This document shows positions 26,993-35,945 of a stretch of 38,241 nt of DNA, piece by piece. The stretch's first letter is position 1. The number at the start of each line of letters is the position of its first letter. The position numbers and the translations under genes are program-made. Source of the stretch: Hyphomicrobiales bacterium (lineage in GTDB: Bacteria; Pseudomonadota; Alphaproteobacteria; Rhizobiales; Beijerinckiaceae); the NCBI GenBank assembly GCA_027487245.1, contig JAIYDY010000073.1, positions 1 to 38,241 on the forward strand. The letters run 5' to 3'. The notes beneath the pieces were generated by a model that ran no database searches, was not told the DNA's origin, and saw nothing but the letters and a program-made list of their open reading frames with translations.

Positions 26993-27448
26993 TCACATGG
27001 TCCGGTCGCGGGAGCGGGCCTGCGGCTCGCTCTTGCCGAGAATGACCTCGTCATCGCCGCCGAAGCCGTGCATGCGCCGCGCCCATTGATAACCGACGAC
27101 CGCGCCCTTGACCGGCTGCATCAGCGCCAGCGCCAGCATCACGGTCAGCGCCGGCCAGATCGCCATGTGCAGCCACATCGGCCAGTTGCCATGCTGCTCG
27201 GCCAGCACCACGCCCATCAGCACGATGTGCGCGACGATCGTGATGGTGATGTAGGGCGGGAAATCATGGGCCTGCTCGTGGAACATCTCCTCGCCGCAGG
27301 CTTCGCAGACCGGATTGACCTTGAGGTAGCGCCCGAACATCGGCCCATTGCCGCAAGCGGGGCACGTGCAGCCGAAGCCACGACGGATCGCAGGCCAGGC
27401 CTCGCGGGGGCCGGGCGACATGCGCGATGTGGTGATGTCGTAAGGCAT
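26993..27448 (-). CDS. DUF983 family membrane protein
   Basis: The 151-residue protein has a zinc-ribbon-like start, with Cys27, Cys29 and Cys32 (CTCPACGNG) and Cys48 and Cys51 (VCEACGEE), followed by two TM helices (about 66-83 and 93-111). This is the DUF983 layout, with unknown function. AGGAGG 8 nt upstream fixes the start at ATG 27446-27448; the in-frame TTG at 27454 would be only 2 nt from that site. The ribosome binding site lies inside the end of rnr and the start is 2 nt after the rnr stop, so it is probably translated by coupling. Confidence 0.92.
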   Translation of the reverse strand: MPYDITTSRMSPGPREAWPAIRRGFGCTCPACGNGPMFGRYLKVNPVCEACGEEMFHEQAHDFPPYITITIVAHIVLMGVVLAEQHGNWPMWLHMAIWPALTVMLALALMQPVKGAVVGYQWARRMHGFGGDDEVILGKSEPQARSRDRTM

Positions 27449-27450
27449 GG

Positions 27451-29727
27451 TCAACGCCTCCTGCCGGCGCGCGCGCCGGGGAAGGGGCCCTTGCCGGGCC
27501 GACCCGCGCGCCCGATTGGTTTGGACCCCTCGCCGGAGGAACGCAAGGGTTTCACCTTGCGGCCCTGTGACACAATTTCGAAGCGCAGCGCCCCGGCCAC
27601 AGGCGCGGCCTCGACCAGCTTCACGGTGATGACATCGCCCAGCCGGAAGCTTTCGCCATGGCGCGCGCCCGTCAGGGAATGGGTGGCCTCGTCATAGGCA
27701 TAGTAGTCGGCCCCGATCGTGGCGGCCGGCACGAAGCCGTCGGCTCCCGTGTCGTTCAGCTTCACGAACAGGCCGGACCGCGTCACGCCGGCGATGCGCC
27801 CGTCGAACGTGGCTCCGATCTGGTCGGCGAGGAAATGGGCTACCAGCCGGTCCACCGTCTCCCGCTCGGCGGCCATGGCCCTGCGTTCGGCGGCGGAGAT
27901 CGCTTCGCCGATCCTGACGAGGTCCTTCCCCGACAGGTCAGGCGGCAACCCGTCCTTGCCGAGTTTGAGATGCGTGATCAGGGCCCGATGCACGATTAGG
28001 TCGGCATAGCGCCGGATCGGCGAGGTGAAGTGCGCATACTTGCGCAGGTTGAGCCCGAAATGCCCGAGGTTCTCCGGCGAATAGAGGGCCTGCGCCTGGC
28101 TTCGCAACACCACCTCATTGATGAAGGTCTCGTGCTCGGTGCCCTTGACGCTGCCGAGGATGCGGTTGAACAGCGTCGGCTGCAACGCGCCTGCCTTCGG
28201 CAGCTTCTGGCCGATCGAGGCCAGAACCTCGGACAGCCCGCGCATCTTCTCGATGCTCGGCTCGTCGTGGACCCGGTACATCAGCCCTGACAGCGCCCGC
28301 TCGAGGCTTTCGGCGGCACAGACATTGGCGAGGATCATGCATTCCTCGATCAGCCGGTGGGCGTCGAGCCGCTCGGGAATGGTCACCCGCAGCACCCGGC
28401 CTTCGGCATCCAGCACCAGCTTGCGCTCCGGCAGGTCGAGTTCGAGCGGCTGGCGTTCGTCGCGTGCCGTCTTCAGCACAGCGTAGGCCGCCCAGAGCGG
28501 CCTCAGCACCGGCACCAGCAAGGGTGCCGTGACATCGTCTGGCTGGCCATCAATCGCGGCTTGCGCCTGCTGGTAGGAGAGCTTGGCCACCGACCGCATC
28601 AGGATGCGGTGAAAGCCATGCCTGAGCTTGCGCCCGTCAGCCGCCAAAGTGATCCTGACCGCGATGGCGGGCCGGTCCTCGTTAGCGCGCAGCGAGCACA
28701 GGTCGTTGGAGATGCGCTCCGGCAACATCGGCACGACCCGGTCGGGAAAATACACCGAGTTGCCGCGCTCCAGCGCCTCGCGGTCCAGCGCCGAGCCGGG
28801 CCGCACATAGGCGGCCACGTCGGCAATGGCCACGGTGAGCACGAAGCCGCCCGGATTGCTCGCGTCCTCGTCGGGCGCGGCATGCACCGCGTCGTCATGA
28901 TCCTTGGCATCCGCCGGATCGATGGTGAGCAGCGGCAGCGCCCGCCAGTCCTCCCGGCCATCCGGGCCTGCGGGCTGTACAGCCTCGGCCTCGGCAATTG
29001 CGGCCGCGCTGAACTCCTGCGGGATGTTGTGTGCGTGGATCGCGATCAGGCTGACGGCCCGTTCGGACTTGACCGAACCGAGCCTCTCCTTGACGCGTCC
29101 GCGCATCAGCCCGAGGCCGGCGCGCGCTGACGTCTTGGCCAGCGTCACGGAGACCAGATCGCCATCGACCGCACCGCCCTCGTCGCCGCGCTGGATCAGC
29201 AGTTCCTTGCCGCGCGCCTTCTTGTCGACGGCCTCGACCCTGCCGCCGCCATCGGGATAGGCCCGGAAGACACCGATCACGGTTGGGCGCTCGCGGGCGA
29301 TGATCTTCAGCGCGCGGGCCTCGAAATGGTTCTCGCCACGCGCATGCAGCCGCGCCAGCACGCGCTCGCCAACGCCAGGGATCGGCGTGCCGGGCAGGGC
29401 CCGTCGCGGCACGGTGACGGTGATCGACGGCACGGCCCCATGGCGCTGGTCCCATTCGGCAGGCACCGCGACCAGTTCGCCGTCGCGGTCGCGCCCGGTT
29501 ATGTCGAGCAGCATCACCGAGGGCATGCCGTCATCCAACGCCGCTTCGCGCCCGCTTGGCCGCTCGGCCTCGATCTCGCGCAGCAACTGCTTCAGCCAGA
29601 CCCTGCCACCCTGCGGCAAGGTGAAGGCGCGCGCGATCTCCCGCTTGCCGGCCTCGCGGCCAGCTTCGCGCTCGGCCGCGATGAAACGGATGATGTCATG
29701 CTTGTTGGGGTAGGGCGTCTTGCTCAC
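27451..29727 (-). CDS. rnr: Ribonuclease R, 3'-5' exoribonuclease
   Basis: The 758-residue RNase II/RNB-family enzyme degrades structured RNA, including tRNA, rRNA and mRNA fragments. An N-terminal winged-helix segment (residues 5-60) precedes OB-type cold-shock domains; the RNB catalytic centre DPADAKDHDDAVHA is near residue 270-283, and GVYPDR-like motifs read NSVYFPDRVVPML. RKYAHFTSPIRRYADL is present, and a C-terminal S1 domain (about 640-725) leads to a basic Arg/Lys/Gly tail. The start codon is GTG at 29725-29727 with a poor ribosome binding site, so the exact start is uncertain. It heads a probable unit with DUF983, Nudix and MFS genes. Confidence 0.96.
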   Translation of the reverse strand: MSKTPYPNKHDIIRFIAAEREAGREAGKREIARAFTLPQGGRVWLKQLLREIEAERPSGREAALDDGMPSVMLLDITGRDRDGELVAVPAEWDQRHGAVPSITVTVPRRALPGTPIPGVGERVLARLHARGENHFEARALKIIARERPTVIGVFRAYPDGGGRVEAVDKKARGKELLIQRGDEGGAVDGDLVSVTLAKTSARAGLGLMRGRVKERLGSVKSERAVSLIAIHAHNIPQEFSAAAIAEAEAVQPAGPDGREDWRALPLLTIDPADAKDHDDAVHAAPDEDASNPGGFVLTVAIADVAAYVRPGSALDREALERGNSVYFPDRVVPMLPERISNDLCSLRANEDRPAIAVRITLAADGRKLRHGFHRILMRSVAKLSYQQAQAAIDGQPDDVTAPLLVPVLRPLWAAYAVLKTARDERQPLELDLPERKLVLDAEGRVLRVTIPERLDAHRLIEECMILANVCAAESLERALSGLMYRVHDEPSIEKMRGLSEVLASIGQKLPKAGALQPTLFNRILGSVKGTEHETFINEVVLRSQAQALYSPENLGHFGLNLRKYAHFTSPIRRYADLIVHRALITHLKLGKDGLPPDLSGKDLVRIGEAISAAERRAMAAERETVDRLVAHFLADQIGATFDGRIAGVTRSGLFVKLNDTGADGFVPAATIGADYYAYDEATHSLTGARHGESFRLGDVITVKLVEAAPVAGALRFEIVSQGRKVKPLRSSGEGSKPIGRAGRPGKGPFPGARAGRRR

Positions 29728-29798
29728 CGCTGCGGTGTGCCATGTTTGGCAGGGCCGGGGAAGGGCGCAGTGCAGCGATGGTGCGCCATCACAGCGCC

Positions 29799-30644
29799 TC
29801 AGCCCTCGCGGAAGGGCTGAGTCACCAGTTTGTCGAGGCGCTGCTCTGAACGGTCGCGGAACTGGTCGAGGCCCACCACCATGCCGTCATAGCCGGCAGC
29901 GGGGCGGTGGGAATAGGTGCCGAACAGCCGGTCCCACAGCGCCAGGTTGAAGCCGTAGTTGGAGTCGGTTTCGCGCTGCGCGGTCGAATGGTGGATGATG
30001 TGCATCTCCGGTGTCACCACGAACCAGCGCAGCACGCGCTCGATGCGCTCCGGCAGGCGCACGTTCGAGTGGTTGTAGAGCGCCATGCCGTTCAGCACGA
30101 TCTCGAACACCAGCACGGCCAGCGGCGGCACGCCGAGCAGCACGATCGCCGCGATCTTCAGGCCCAGCGACAGCACGATCTCGACCGGATGGAAGCGGAA
30201 GCCGGAGGTCACATCGAGTTCGGTGTCGGCATGGTGCATGCGGTGCAGCCGCCACAGCACCGGCACCTTGTGGAAGACCACGTGCTGCGCATAGACGAGC
30301 AGATCGAGCAGGATGAAGCCGACCACGCCGGCGAGAACCGCGAACAGGGCAGGGGGCATGCCCGCATGCAGGCCGGCCCAGGGGAGCAGGCCCACGCCGT
30401 TTGCTTGCGTCCACAGTGCCGAGCCCACCGCCGAAGCCGGAAACAGCAGCCGCACCACGGCAATGTCGAGGGCGAAGATGCCGAGATTGGCCGGCCAGCG
30501 CACGGCGCGGCCTTGCTTCGTCTCGCGCCAGGGATCGAGGAACTCCCAGACCGCCATCGCCCCGAACACGGCAAGGAAGATGGCCAGCCGGATCGTCGGC
30601 TCGGCAAATCCGGCAAGGGTCAGCATCGGCAAGCCATCGGTCAT
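29799..30644 (-). CDS. Fatty acid hydroxylase / sterol desaturase family membrane protein
   Basis: The 281-residue integral membrane di-iron enzyme candidate has the histidine clusters HVVFH at 121-125, HRMHH at 134-138, an NHSN at 191-194 and HIIHH at 215-219, together with four or five TM segments. Such proteins hydroxylate or desaturate lipids. The exact lipid is unknown. The start is ATG 30642-30644; the frame upstream to 30713 is not membrane-like, and a later ATG (six codons on) is also possible. It diverges from lepB across about 135 bp and lies just 71 bp downstream of the rnr start on the same strand, so rnr could be its downstream partner. Confidence 0.92.
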   Translation of the reverse strand: MTDGLPMLTLAGFAEPTIRLAIFLAVFGAMAVWEFLDPWRETKQGRAVRWPANLGIFALDIAVVRLLFPASAVGSALWTQANGVGLLPWAGLHAGMPPALFAVLAGVVGFILLDLLVYAQHVVFHKVPVLWRLHRMHHADTELDVTSGFRFHPVEIVLSLGLKIAAIVLLGVPPLAVLVFEIVLNGMALYNHSNVRLPERIERVLRWFVVTPEMHIIHHSTAQRETDSNYGFNLALWDRLFGTYSHRPAAGYDGMVVGLDQFRDRSEQRLDKLVTQPFREG

Positions 30645-30778
30645 GGGCTGAGGTGCGCCCGGCCTCGCCGTCCGGTCAAGGGGGCATCTCGTCGCTGAGC
30701 CCGCGCTTTGCATTGCCCCTGTGGCCGGGATCGGCTAGACCGCGTGCTTCGATCCATACTCCGACGTTCGAGGCGCGC

Positions 30779-31546
30779 GTGAGCGACGAAGCCAAGTTGC
30801 AAGGCAAGAAGAAGGAAGAAGGCGGCCTGATGGAGACCGTTAAGGTCATCGTCCAGGCCCTGCTGATCGCGCTGGTCATCCGCACCTTCCTGTTCCAGCC
30901 CTTCAACATCCCGTCCGGCTCGCTGATCCCGACGCTGCTGGTTGGCGATTACCTGTTCGTCTCGAAATACACCTACGGCTATTCGAAGCACTCCGTGCCG
31001 TTCAGCCCCGACCTGTTCGCCGGGCGCGTCTGGGCTTCCGAGCCGAAGCGCGGCGACATTGCCGTGTTCAAACTGCCGAAGGACAATGCGACCGATTACA
31101 TCAAGCGCGTCATCGGCATGCCGGGCGATCGCATCCAGGTCATCGATGGCGTGGTCCACATCAACAACACCGCCGTGAAACGCGAGCGCATCGCCGATTT
31201 CGAAACGGCCGATGCCTGGGGCCGTCCGCAGAAGGTGGCACAATATCGTGAGACGCTGCCCGGCGGTGTCAGCCATGTCATCATCGAGCGCGATGGCGAC
31301 CGGGGCTACTGGGACAACACGCGCGTCTACACCGTGCCGGCCGGTCACTATTTCATGATGGGCGACAACCGCGACAACTCCACCGACAGCCGTGACGAGC
31401 AATCGGTCGGCCCGGTGCCCTTCGAGAACTTTGTCGGCCGGGCGGAGATCATCTTCTTCTCGATCGAGGAAGGCGAGGCGGCCTGGCAGATCTGGCGCTG
31501 GCCGGTGAGCGTGCGCTGGAACCGCCTGTTCCAGTCCATCAAGTAA
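30779..31546 (+). CDS. lepB: Signal peptidase I
   Basis: The 255-residue inner-membrane protease removes signal peptides from Sec- and Tat-exported proteins. A single N-terminal TM helix lies at about 20-40 after a lysine-rich cytoplasmic start. The catalytic dyad is Ser48 in PSGSLIPTL and Lys109 in DYIKRVIGMPGD; GDNRDNSTDSR is the conserved C-terminal box. GTG 30779 with GAGG about 6 nt upstream is chosen; no ATG upstream in this frame is plausible. It is the first gene of a lepB-rnc-era unit, with 5 nt between its stop and the next start. Confidence 0.96.
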   Translation: MSDEAKLQGKKKEEGGLMETVKVIVQALLIALVIRTFLFQPFNIPSGSLIPTLLVGDYLFVSKYTYGYSKHSVPFSPDLFAGRVWASEPKRGDIAVFKLPKDNATDYIKRVIGMPGDRIQVIDGVVHINNTAVKRERIADFETADAWGRPQKVAQYRETLPGGVSHVIIERDGDRGYWDNTRVYTVPAGHYFMMGDNRDNSTDSRDEQSVGPVPFENFVGRAEIIFFSIEEGEAAWQIWRWPVSVRWNRLFQSIK

Positions 31547-31551
31547 CGGCG

Positions 31552-32274
31552 ATGCCGGCACGCCTGAAACCGGATCTGGCGGATCTCGAAGCGCGTCTCG
31601 GCCATGTCTTCGCCAACCGCAAGCTGCTCGAACACGCGCTGACGCACATGAGCGCCGCGCCCGCCGAGGCCAAGCGCACGGGCAGCTACCAGCGCCTCGA
31701 ATTCCTTGGCGATCGCGTGCTCGGCATCTGCGTGGCTGAACTGCTGTTCAATACCTACCCGACTGCTGAAGAGGGCGAGTTGTCCCGCCGGCTGGCCGAT
31801 CTGGTGCGCAAGGAGACCTGCGCGGAGATGGCGCTGGCCTGGGCCATCGGGCCGCATCTCAAGCTTGGCGATGGCGAGGCGGCCTCCGGCGCGCGCAAGA
31901 ACAAGGCGATCCTCGCCGATGCGTTCGAATCCATCGTCGGTGCCATCTTCCTCGACGGTGGCTATGCCGCCGCGAAACTCGCGCTGGAAGCGACCCTTGG
32001 CGACCGGCTGCGCCAGACCTCGCGCCCCCCGCGCGATGCCAAGACGGCGTTGCAGGAATGGGCGCAAGGTCAGGGCCTGCCAACGCCGAACTATGCGGAG
32101 GTCGGCCGTTCCGGGCCCGATCACGCCCCGGTGTTCAAGGTCGCCGCCCATGTCCACGGGCTGGCGGACGGGCTGGGCGAAGGGCGCTCCAAGCGCATAG
32201 CGGAGCAGGTTGCAGCGGAGAATTTCCTCCGCCGCGAAGGATTGTGGCGTGAAGGAGAAGTCGGGCTTGAGTGA
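31552..32274 (+). CDS. rnc: Ribonuclease III
   Basis: The 240-residue enzyme cleaves double-stranded RNA, as in rRNA precursor processing. The RNase III signature QRLEFLGDRVLG (47-58) contains Glu50 and Asp54, and Asp123 and Glu126 in LADAFESIVGA complete the metal site. A C-terminal dsRNA-binding domain runs from about 165 to 235 (TALQEWAQGQGLPTPNY to KRIAEQVAAENFL). ATG 31552 follows the lepB stop by five bases. Its last eight bases overlap the preferred era start. Confidence 0.97.
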   Translation: MPARLKPDLADLEARLGHVFANRKLLEHALTHMSAAPAEAKRTGSYQRLEFLGDRVLGICVAELLFNTYPTAEEGELSRRLADLVRKETCAEMALAWAIGPHLKLGDGEAASGARKNKAILADAFESIVGAIFLDGGYAAAKLALEATLGDRLRQTSRPPRDAKTALQEWAQGQGLPTPNYAEVGRSGPDHAPVFKVAAHVHGLADGLGEGRSKRIAEQVAAENFLRREGLWREGEVGLE

Positions 32275-33214
32275 TGTGAACGAACCGGTGCCCTCCGGGC
32301 GCATGGAATCGCGCGAGGGCATGCGCGCGGGCTTCGTGGCGCTGATCGGCGCGCCCAATGCCGGCAAGTCGACGCTGCTCAACCAGCTTGTCGGGGCCAA
32401 GGTCTCGATCGTCTCGCGCAAGGTGCAGACCACCCGCACCCAGGTGCGCGGCATCGCCATGGCCGGCACGTCGCAGATCGTCTTCGTCGACACGCCCGGC
32501 ATCTTCCGGCCCAAGCGCCGGCTCGACCGGGCCATGGTCACGTCCGCCTGGGGCGGGGCAACGGATGCCGACCTCGTCGGCGTGCTGATCGACGTCAACA
32601 AGCATCGCGATGCCGAAACGCTGGAATTGCTGGCCCGTCTCGCCGAGATTCCCCAGCCGAAGTTTCTGGTGCTCAACAAGGTCGACACGCTCAAGGACAA
32701 GGAAGCGCTGCTCGGCATCAGCACCGGTCTCAACGAGAAGGCCCGCTTCGAGACGACCTTCATGATTTCGGCCCTGTCCGGTTCTGGTGTTAAGGCAATG
32801 CTCGACTGGCTGGCCCAGCGCGTGCCGGCAGGCCCCTGGCTCTATCCGGAAGACCAGATGTCGGATGCGCCGCTGCGCTTTCTCGCTGCCGAAATCACCC
32901 GCGAGAAGATGTATGAGCGGCTGCATGACGAACTGCCCTACCGCTCGACGGTGGAAACCGAGAGCTGGGTGCAGAAACCCGATGGGTCGGTCCGCATCGA
33001 GCAGACGATCTTTGTCGAGCGCGAAAGCCAGCGCAAGATCGTTCTCGGCAAGAATGGCGAGACCATCAAGTCCATCGGCCAGTCGGCCCGTCACGACATC
33101 GCCGAGGCTGCCGAGGCAAAAGTGCATCTGTTCCTGTTCGTGAAGGTGCGGGAGGACTGGGGCAACGACCCGGCTCGCTATCGCGAGATGGGGCTCGAAT
33201 TTCCCAAGGAATAG
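32267..33214 (+). CDS. era: GTPase Era, ribosome small-subunit assembly factor
   Basis: The 315-residue protein has the GTPase motifs G1 GAPNAGKST (28-36), G3 DTPG (75-78) and G4 NKVD (137-140), and a C-terminal KH domain with the GKNGETIKSIG loop that binds the 3' end of 16S rRNA. The start is chosen at TTG 32267, giving MSDVNEPVPSGRME, with AAGGAG 9 nt upstream; GTG 32249 is an alternative. The gene overlaps rnc by eight bases, so coupling is likely. In many relatives recO follows; here a secreted esterase does instead. Confidence 0.95.
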   Translation: MSDVNEPVPSGRMESREGMRAGFVALIGAPNAGKSTLLNQLVGAKVSIVSRKVQTTRTQVRGIAMAGTSQIVFVDTPGIFRPKRRLDRAMVTSAWGGATDADLVGVLIDVNKHRDAETLELLARLAEIPQPKFLVLNKVDTLKDKEALLGISTGLNEKARFETTFMISALSGSGVKAMLDWLAQRVPAGPWLYPEDQMSDAPLRFLAAEITREKMYERLHDELPYRSTVETESWVQKPDGSVRIEQTIFVERESQRKIVLGKNGETIKSIGQSARHDIAEAAEAKVHLFLFVKVREDWGNDPARYREMGLEFPKE

Positions 33215-33279
33215 GGCCGGCCGCACCGTTCGCGCAGCCGTGAGGTGCAATCTCAGTAGCGTCAGGGCAGGATCGGGTG

Positions 33280-34149
33280 ATGAACTGCCTCACGATCCGC
33301 GCCGTTGCCGCGATTGTCGTCCTGCTCGCCGCCCTCCTGGGCACTTCGGTGGCGGGCCGTGCCGATCAGGCCGCTCCTGACACCGCCACCGCCTGCGCCC
33401 GATCACCCGGCTGTGCCATCGCCGGAGGTAGCTACCTGACGCTGGCCCCGCCCGGCTGGGATGGCAAGACAGCGTTGCCGGTCCTGGTGTTCTTCCACGG
33501 TTGGCGCGAAAGCGCCGAATACGTGGTGCAGGATCCACCGCTCAGGGCGCTGGTCGAAAAGCAAGGCGTGCTGCTGATCGCGCCTCATGGCGAAGGCAAC
33601 ACCTGGTCCTATCCCGGCGCGCCCGGCAAGCACCGCGACGAGTTTGCCTTTATCGCCGCGCTGGTGGCCGATGTGAAGGCGCGCTTTCCGGTCGATGCCC
33701 GCCGCTTTGTCGCCGCCGGCTTCAGCCAGGGGGCGTCGATGGTCTGGAACAGCGCCTGCCGTCAACCGGGCCTGTTCGCTGTTCATGGCGCTCTGGCAGG
33801 CGGCTTCTGGGAGCCCTCGCCGGAGGCTTGCAGCGGCACACCCGTCGATCTCGTCCATGTCCACGGCACGCGCGACGGCACGGTGCCCATAGGCGGGCGG
33901 GCCTTGCGCGGCGGGTTGTTCAGACAGGCCGACATCCGGCGCGACTGGGCCGTGTGGCTCAGGGGCAATGCCTGCCCGGCGCTGCCAAGCAGCACCTTCA
34001 CACAGGCCGGACGCACCTGCCTGCTCTGGTCGGGCTGCGCGCGGCCCGGCCAGCTGCAGTTCTGCACCCATGATTCAGGACATGAGATCCATGAATCGGA
34101 TATTGAAGTGCTTTGGAGCTTTGTCGAACAGCGCGCCGCAAGCCGCTGA
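33280..34149 (+). CDS. Secreted esterase of the PHB depolymerase / LpqC-like family
   Basis: The 289-residue protein has a signal peptide of about 28 residues and an alpha/beta-hydrolase catalytic set: Ser149 in AAGFSQGASM, Asp199 in HGTRDGTVP and a His in HDSGHEIHES. VLVFFHGW and LLIAPHGEGNTWSYPG match the polyhydroxybutyrate depolymerase/feruloyl esterase group, so it probably cleaves esters outside the cytoplasm. Six cysteines in the mature part suggest disulfides. AGGA 7 nt before ATG 33280 decides against the GTG three bases earlier. It lies 65 bp after era on the same strand and converges on the RDD gene, with 9 bp between. Confidence 0.88.
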   Translation: MNCLTIRAVAAIVVLLAALLGTSVAGRADQAAPDTATACARSPGCAIAGGSYLTLAPPGWDGKTALPVLVFFHGWRESAEYVVQDPPLRALVEKQGVLLIAPHGEGNTWSYPGAPGKHRDEFAFIAALVADVKARFPVDARRFVAAGFSQGASMVWNSACRQPGLFAVHGALAGGFWEPSPEACSGTPVDLVHVHGTRDGTVPIGGRALRGGLFRQADIRRDWAVWLRGNACPALPSSTFTQAGRTCLLWSGCARPGQLQFCTHDSGHEIHESDIEVLWSFVEQRAASR

Positions 34150-34158
34150 GCGGACTCG

Positions 34159-34635
34159 TCAATCGCGCACCAGCACCAGGCCGGTCAGCAGGTCGTGGCC
34201 CATGCGGCCGTCCCGCCGCAGCACACCGATCACCAGCGTCAGCAGGAAAAGCCCGACCGTGAAGGTCGCCACATAGAACAGCAGGCAATGCGCCGCCGCC
34301 GTGATGCCGTCGGGCGCGCCACTATCACTGCGCTCCACCCTGATGCCGGACACCCGCATGCCGATCGTGGCCTGCCGGACCCCGCCGATGGTGATGGCGG
34401 CATAGGCCATGGCCGTGCAGATGCCGACGATGGGAAACAGCATCCAGCCGATGCCGAAGGTGATCAGGCCAAGGAAGCTGACGCTCATCCAGACGATCAG
34501 GCCGATAAGGCCGACGATGCACAGGTCGATGACATAGGCGACCAGACGCGGCATCAGAACGCCGCCGGTGCGCCCTGCAAGGCTGATGGCGCGCTCCGGT
34601 CGGGAGTCCGTCGTTGTGGGAAGAGGCGATGTCAT
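34159..34635 (-). CDS. RDD family membrane protein
   Basis: The 158-residue protein begins its membrane part with RLVAYVIDLCIVGLIGLIVW, where the Arg and the Asp are the R and D of the RDD family, and ends with GHDLLTGLVLVRD carrying the final Asp. It has three or four TM segments. RDD proteins have been proposed as transport or ion-related proteins, without a firm role. AAAGGAG 8 nt upstream of the ATG at 34633-34635 is a strong site. It lies 48 bp downstream of ilvA on the same strand and may be the last gene of that unit. Confidence 0.93.
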   Translation of the reverse strand: MTSPLPTTTDSRPERAISLAGRTGGVLMPRLVAYVIDLCIVGLIGLIVWMSVSFLGLITFGIGWMLFPIVGICTAMAYAAITIGGVRQATIGMRVSGIRVERSDSGAPDGITAAAHCLLFYVATFTVGLFLLTLVIGVLRRDGRMGHDLLTGLVLVRD

Positions 34636-34683
34636 GAACGCTGCTCCTTTCAGGCTATCATGTCATGTCCCGGGCACCGGCTT

Positions 34684-35934
34684 TCAAGCCTTGTGGCGGT
34701 CCGAAGCGCGCAAGCCCGGCGCATTCTGCCGTCTTGGCTCCAGCCCGTCCTGCGCCAGCGCGGCGAGGATCTCGCGGGCATGGTCCGCGCCGCGGGTCTC
34801 GACCGTGATATCGATTGACACGCCCTTCGCCGGCACATCCAGCAACAGCCGACCATGCGAGACTTCGAGGATGTTGGCCTTGAGCTGCCCGAGCCGGCTG
34901 GCGATCTGGCCTAGAATGCCGGGGCGGTCAGCTGTGGTGATGCGCAGGGCCAGGATGCGGTCATCGCGCTCCAGTTCCCGCACCATGATCGAGGCCAGCA
35001 GCCGCGCATCGATGTTGCCGCCGCACAGCACCAGACCGACTTTCCGCCCGGCAAAGCGCGCTGGTTCGGCCAGCATCGCGGCCAGCCCGGCGGCGCCGGC
35101 CCCTTCCGCCATCGTGTGCTGCAAGGTGGCGAAGGCGTTGATCGCGCGCTCCAGCATGTCCTCGCTCAGCAGCACCGGCCCCTCCACAAGGGCCTTTGCG
35201 ATCGGCAGGGTCAGCGCCCCGACATTCTTGACGGCGATGCCTTCGGCGATGGGCGGCCCGCCAACGGGAAGGGTGTCGCCGTGCATTGCGTTGTGGAACG
35301 ATGGATAGAGCTGCGCCTCCGCTCCGATGATGCGGATGGCAGGCCGCAGTGCCTTGGCGGCAGTGGCGATGCCCGCGATCAGTCCACCGCCGCCCATCGG
35401 CACCACCAGCATGTCGAGATCTGGCTCGTCCTCCAGCATTTCGAGCGCGATTGTGCCCTGGCCGGCCATGACCGCGAGATCGTCGTATGGATGGATCAGG
35501 ACCAGACCCTCGACGGCCATGATCGCCGAGACCTTCATCTGTGCTTCGGCCAGCGTCTCGCCATGCAGCACCACCCTTGCGCCGTGCGCCCTTGTGTTCT
35601 CGACCTTCACCGAGGGCGTTGGCTCGGGCATGACGATCGTGGCCGGAATGCCCATGGCGCGGGCGTGGTAGGCGAGCCCCTGCGCGTGGTTTCCCGCCGA
35701 CATGGCGATCACGCCGCGCCGCCGCTCGTCGGCAGTCAGCGTCGACAGCCGGTTGGCCGCGCCCCGTTCCTTGAACGAGGCTGTGGCCTGCATGTTCTCG
35801 TATTTGACATGCACCGTCGCGCCGGTCAGCTCCGACAGGCGCGGAGCATGAACGAGCGGCGTGCGGATCACCCGGCCGGCAATGGCGCGCGCTGCGGCCT
35901 GGATGTGCGCCAGCGTCAGGGTGGGGTTGGCCAT
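34684..35934 (-). CDS. ilvA: Threonine ammonia-lyase (threonine dehydratase)
   Basis: The 416-residue PLP enzyme converts threonine to 2-oxobutyrate and ammonia, the first step towards isoleucine, or serves in serine/threonine breakdown. PLP Lys55 lies in ASFKERGA, the phosphate-binding glycine loop is PMGGGGLIAG, and a C-terminal ACT domain (about 330-400) suggests allosteric control. The length, with a single ACT domain, is that of the shorter IlvA/TdcB-type enzyme. GAGGAG 8 nt upstream fixes ATG 35932-35934; the ATG five codons earlier lies before that site. The gene starts 11 nt after the permease stop, so the two are very likely co-transcribed. Confidence 0.94.
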   Translation of the reverse strand: MANPTLTLAHIQAAARAIAGRVIRTPLVHAPRLSELTGATVHVKYENMQATASFKERGAANRLSTLTADERRRGVIAMSAGNHAQGLAYHARAMGIPATIVMPEPTPSVKVENTRAHGARVVLHGETLAEAQMKVSAIMAVEGLVLIHPYDDLAVMAGQGTIALEMLEDEPDLDMLVVPMGGGGLIAGIATAAKALRPAIRIIGAEAQLYPSFHNAMHGDTLPVGGPPIAEGIAVKNVGALTLPIAKALVEGPVLLSEDMLERAINAFATLQHTMAEGAGAAGLAAMLAEPARFAGRKVGLVLCGGNIDARLLASIMVRELERDDRILALRITTADRPGILGQIASRLGQLKANILEVSHGRLLLDVPAKGVSIDITVETRGADHAREILAALAQDGLEPRRQNAPGLRASDRHKA

Positions 35935-35945
35935 GGCCGGTCTCC

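Noticed and set aside
32135..33250. Minus-strand frame of 371 codons opposite era
   Set aside because: Era has all GTPase and KH motifs on the plus strand; the reverse frame shows none.
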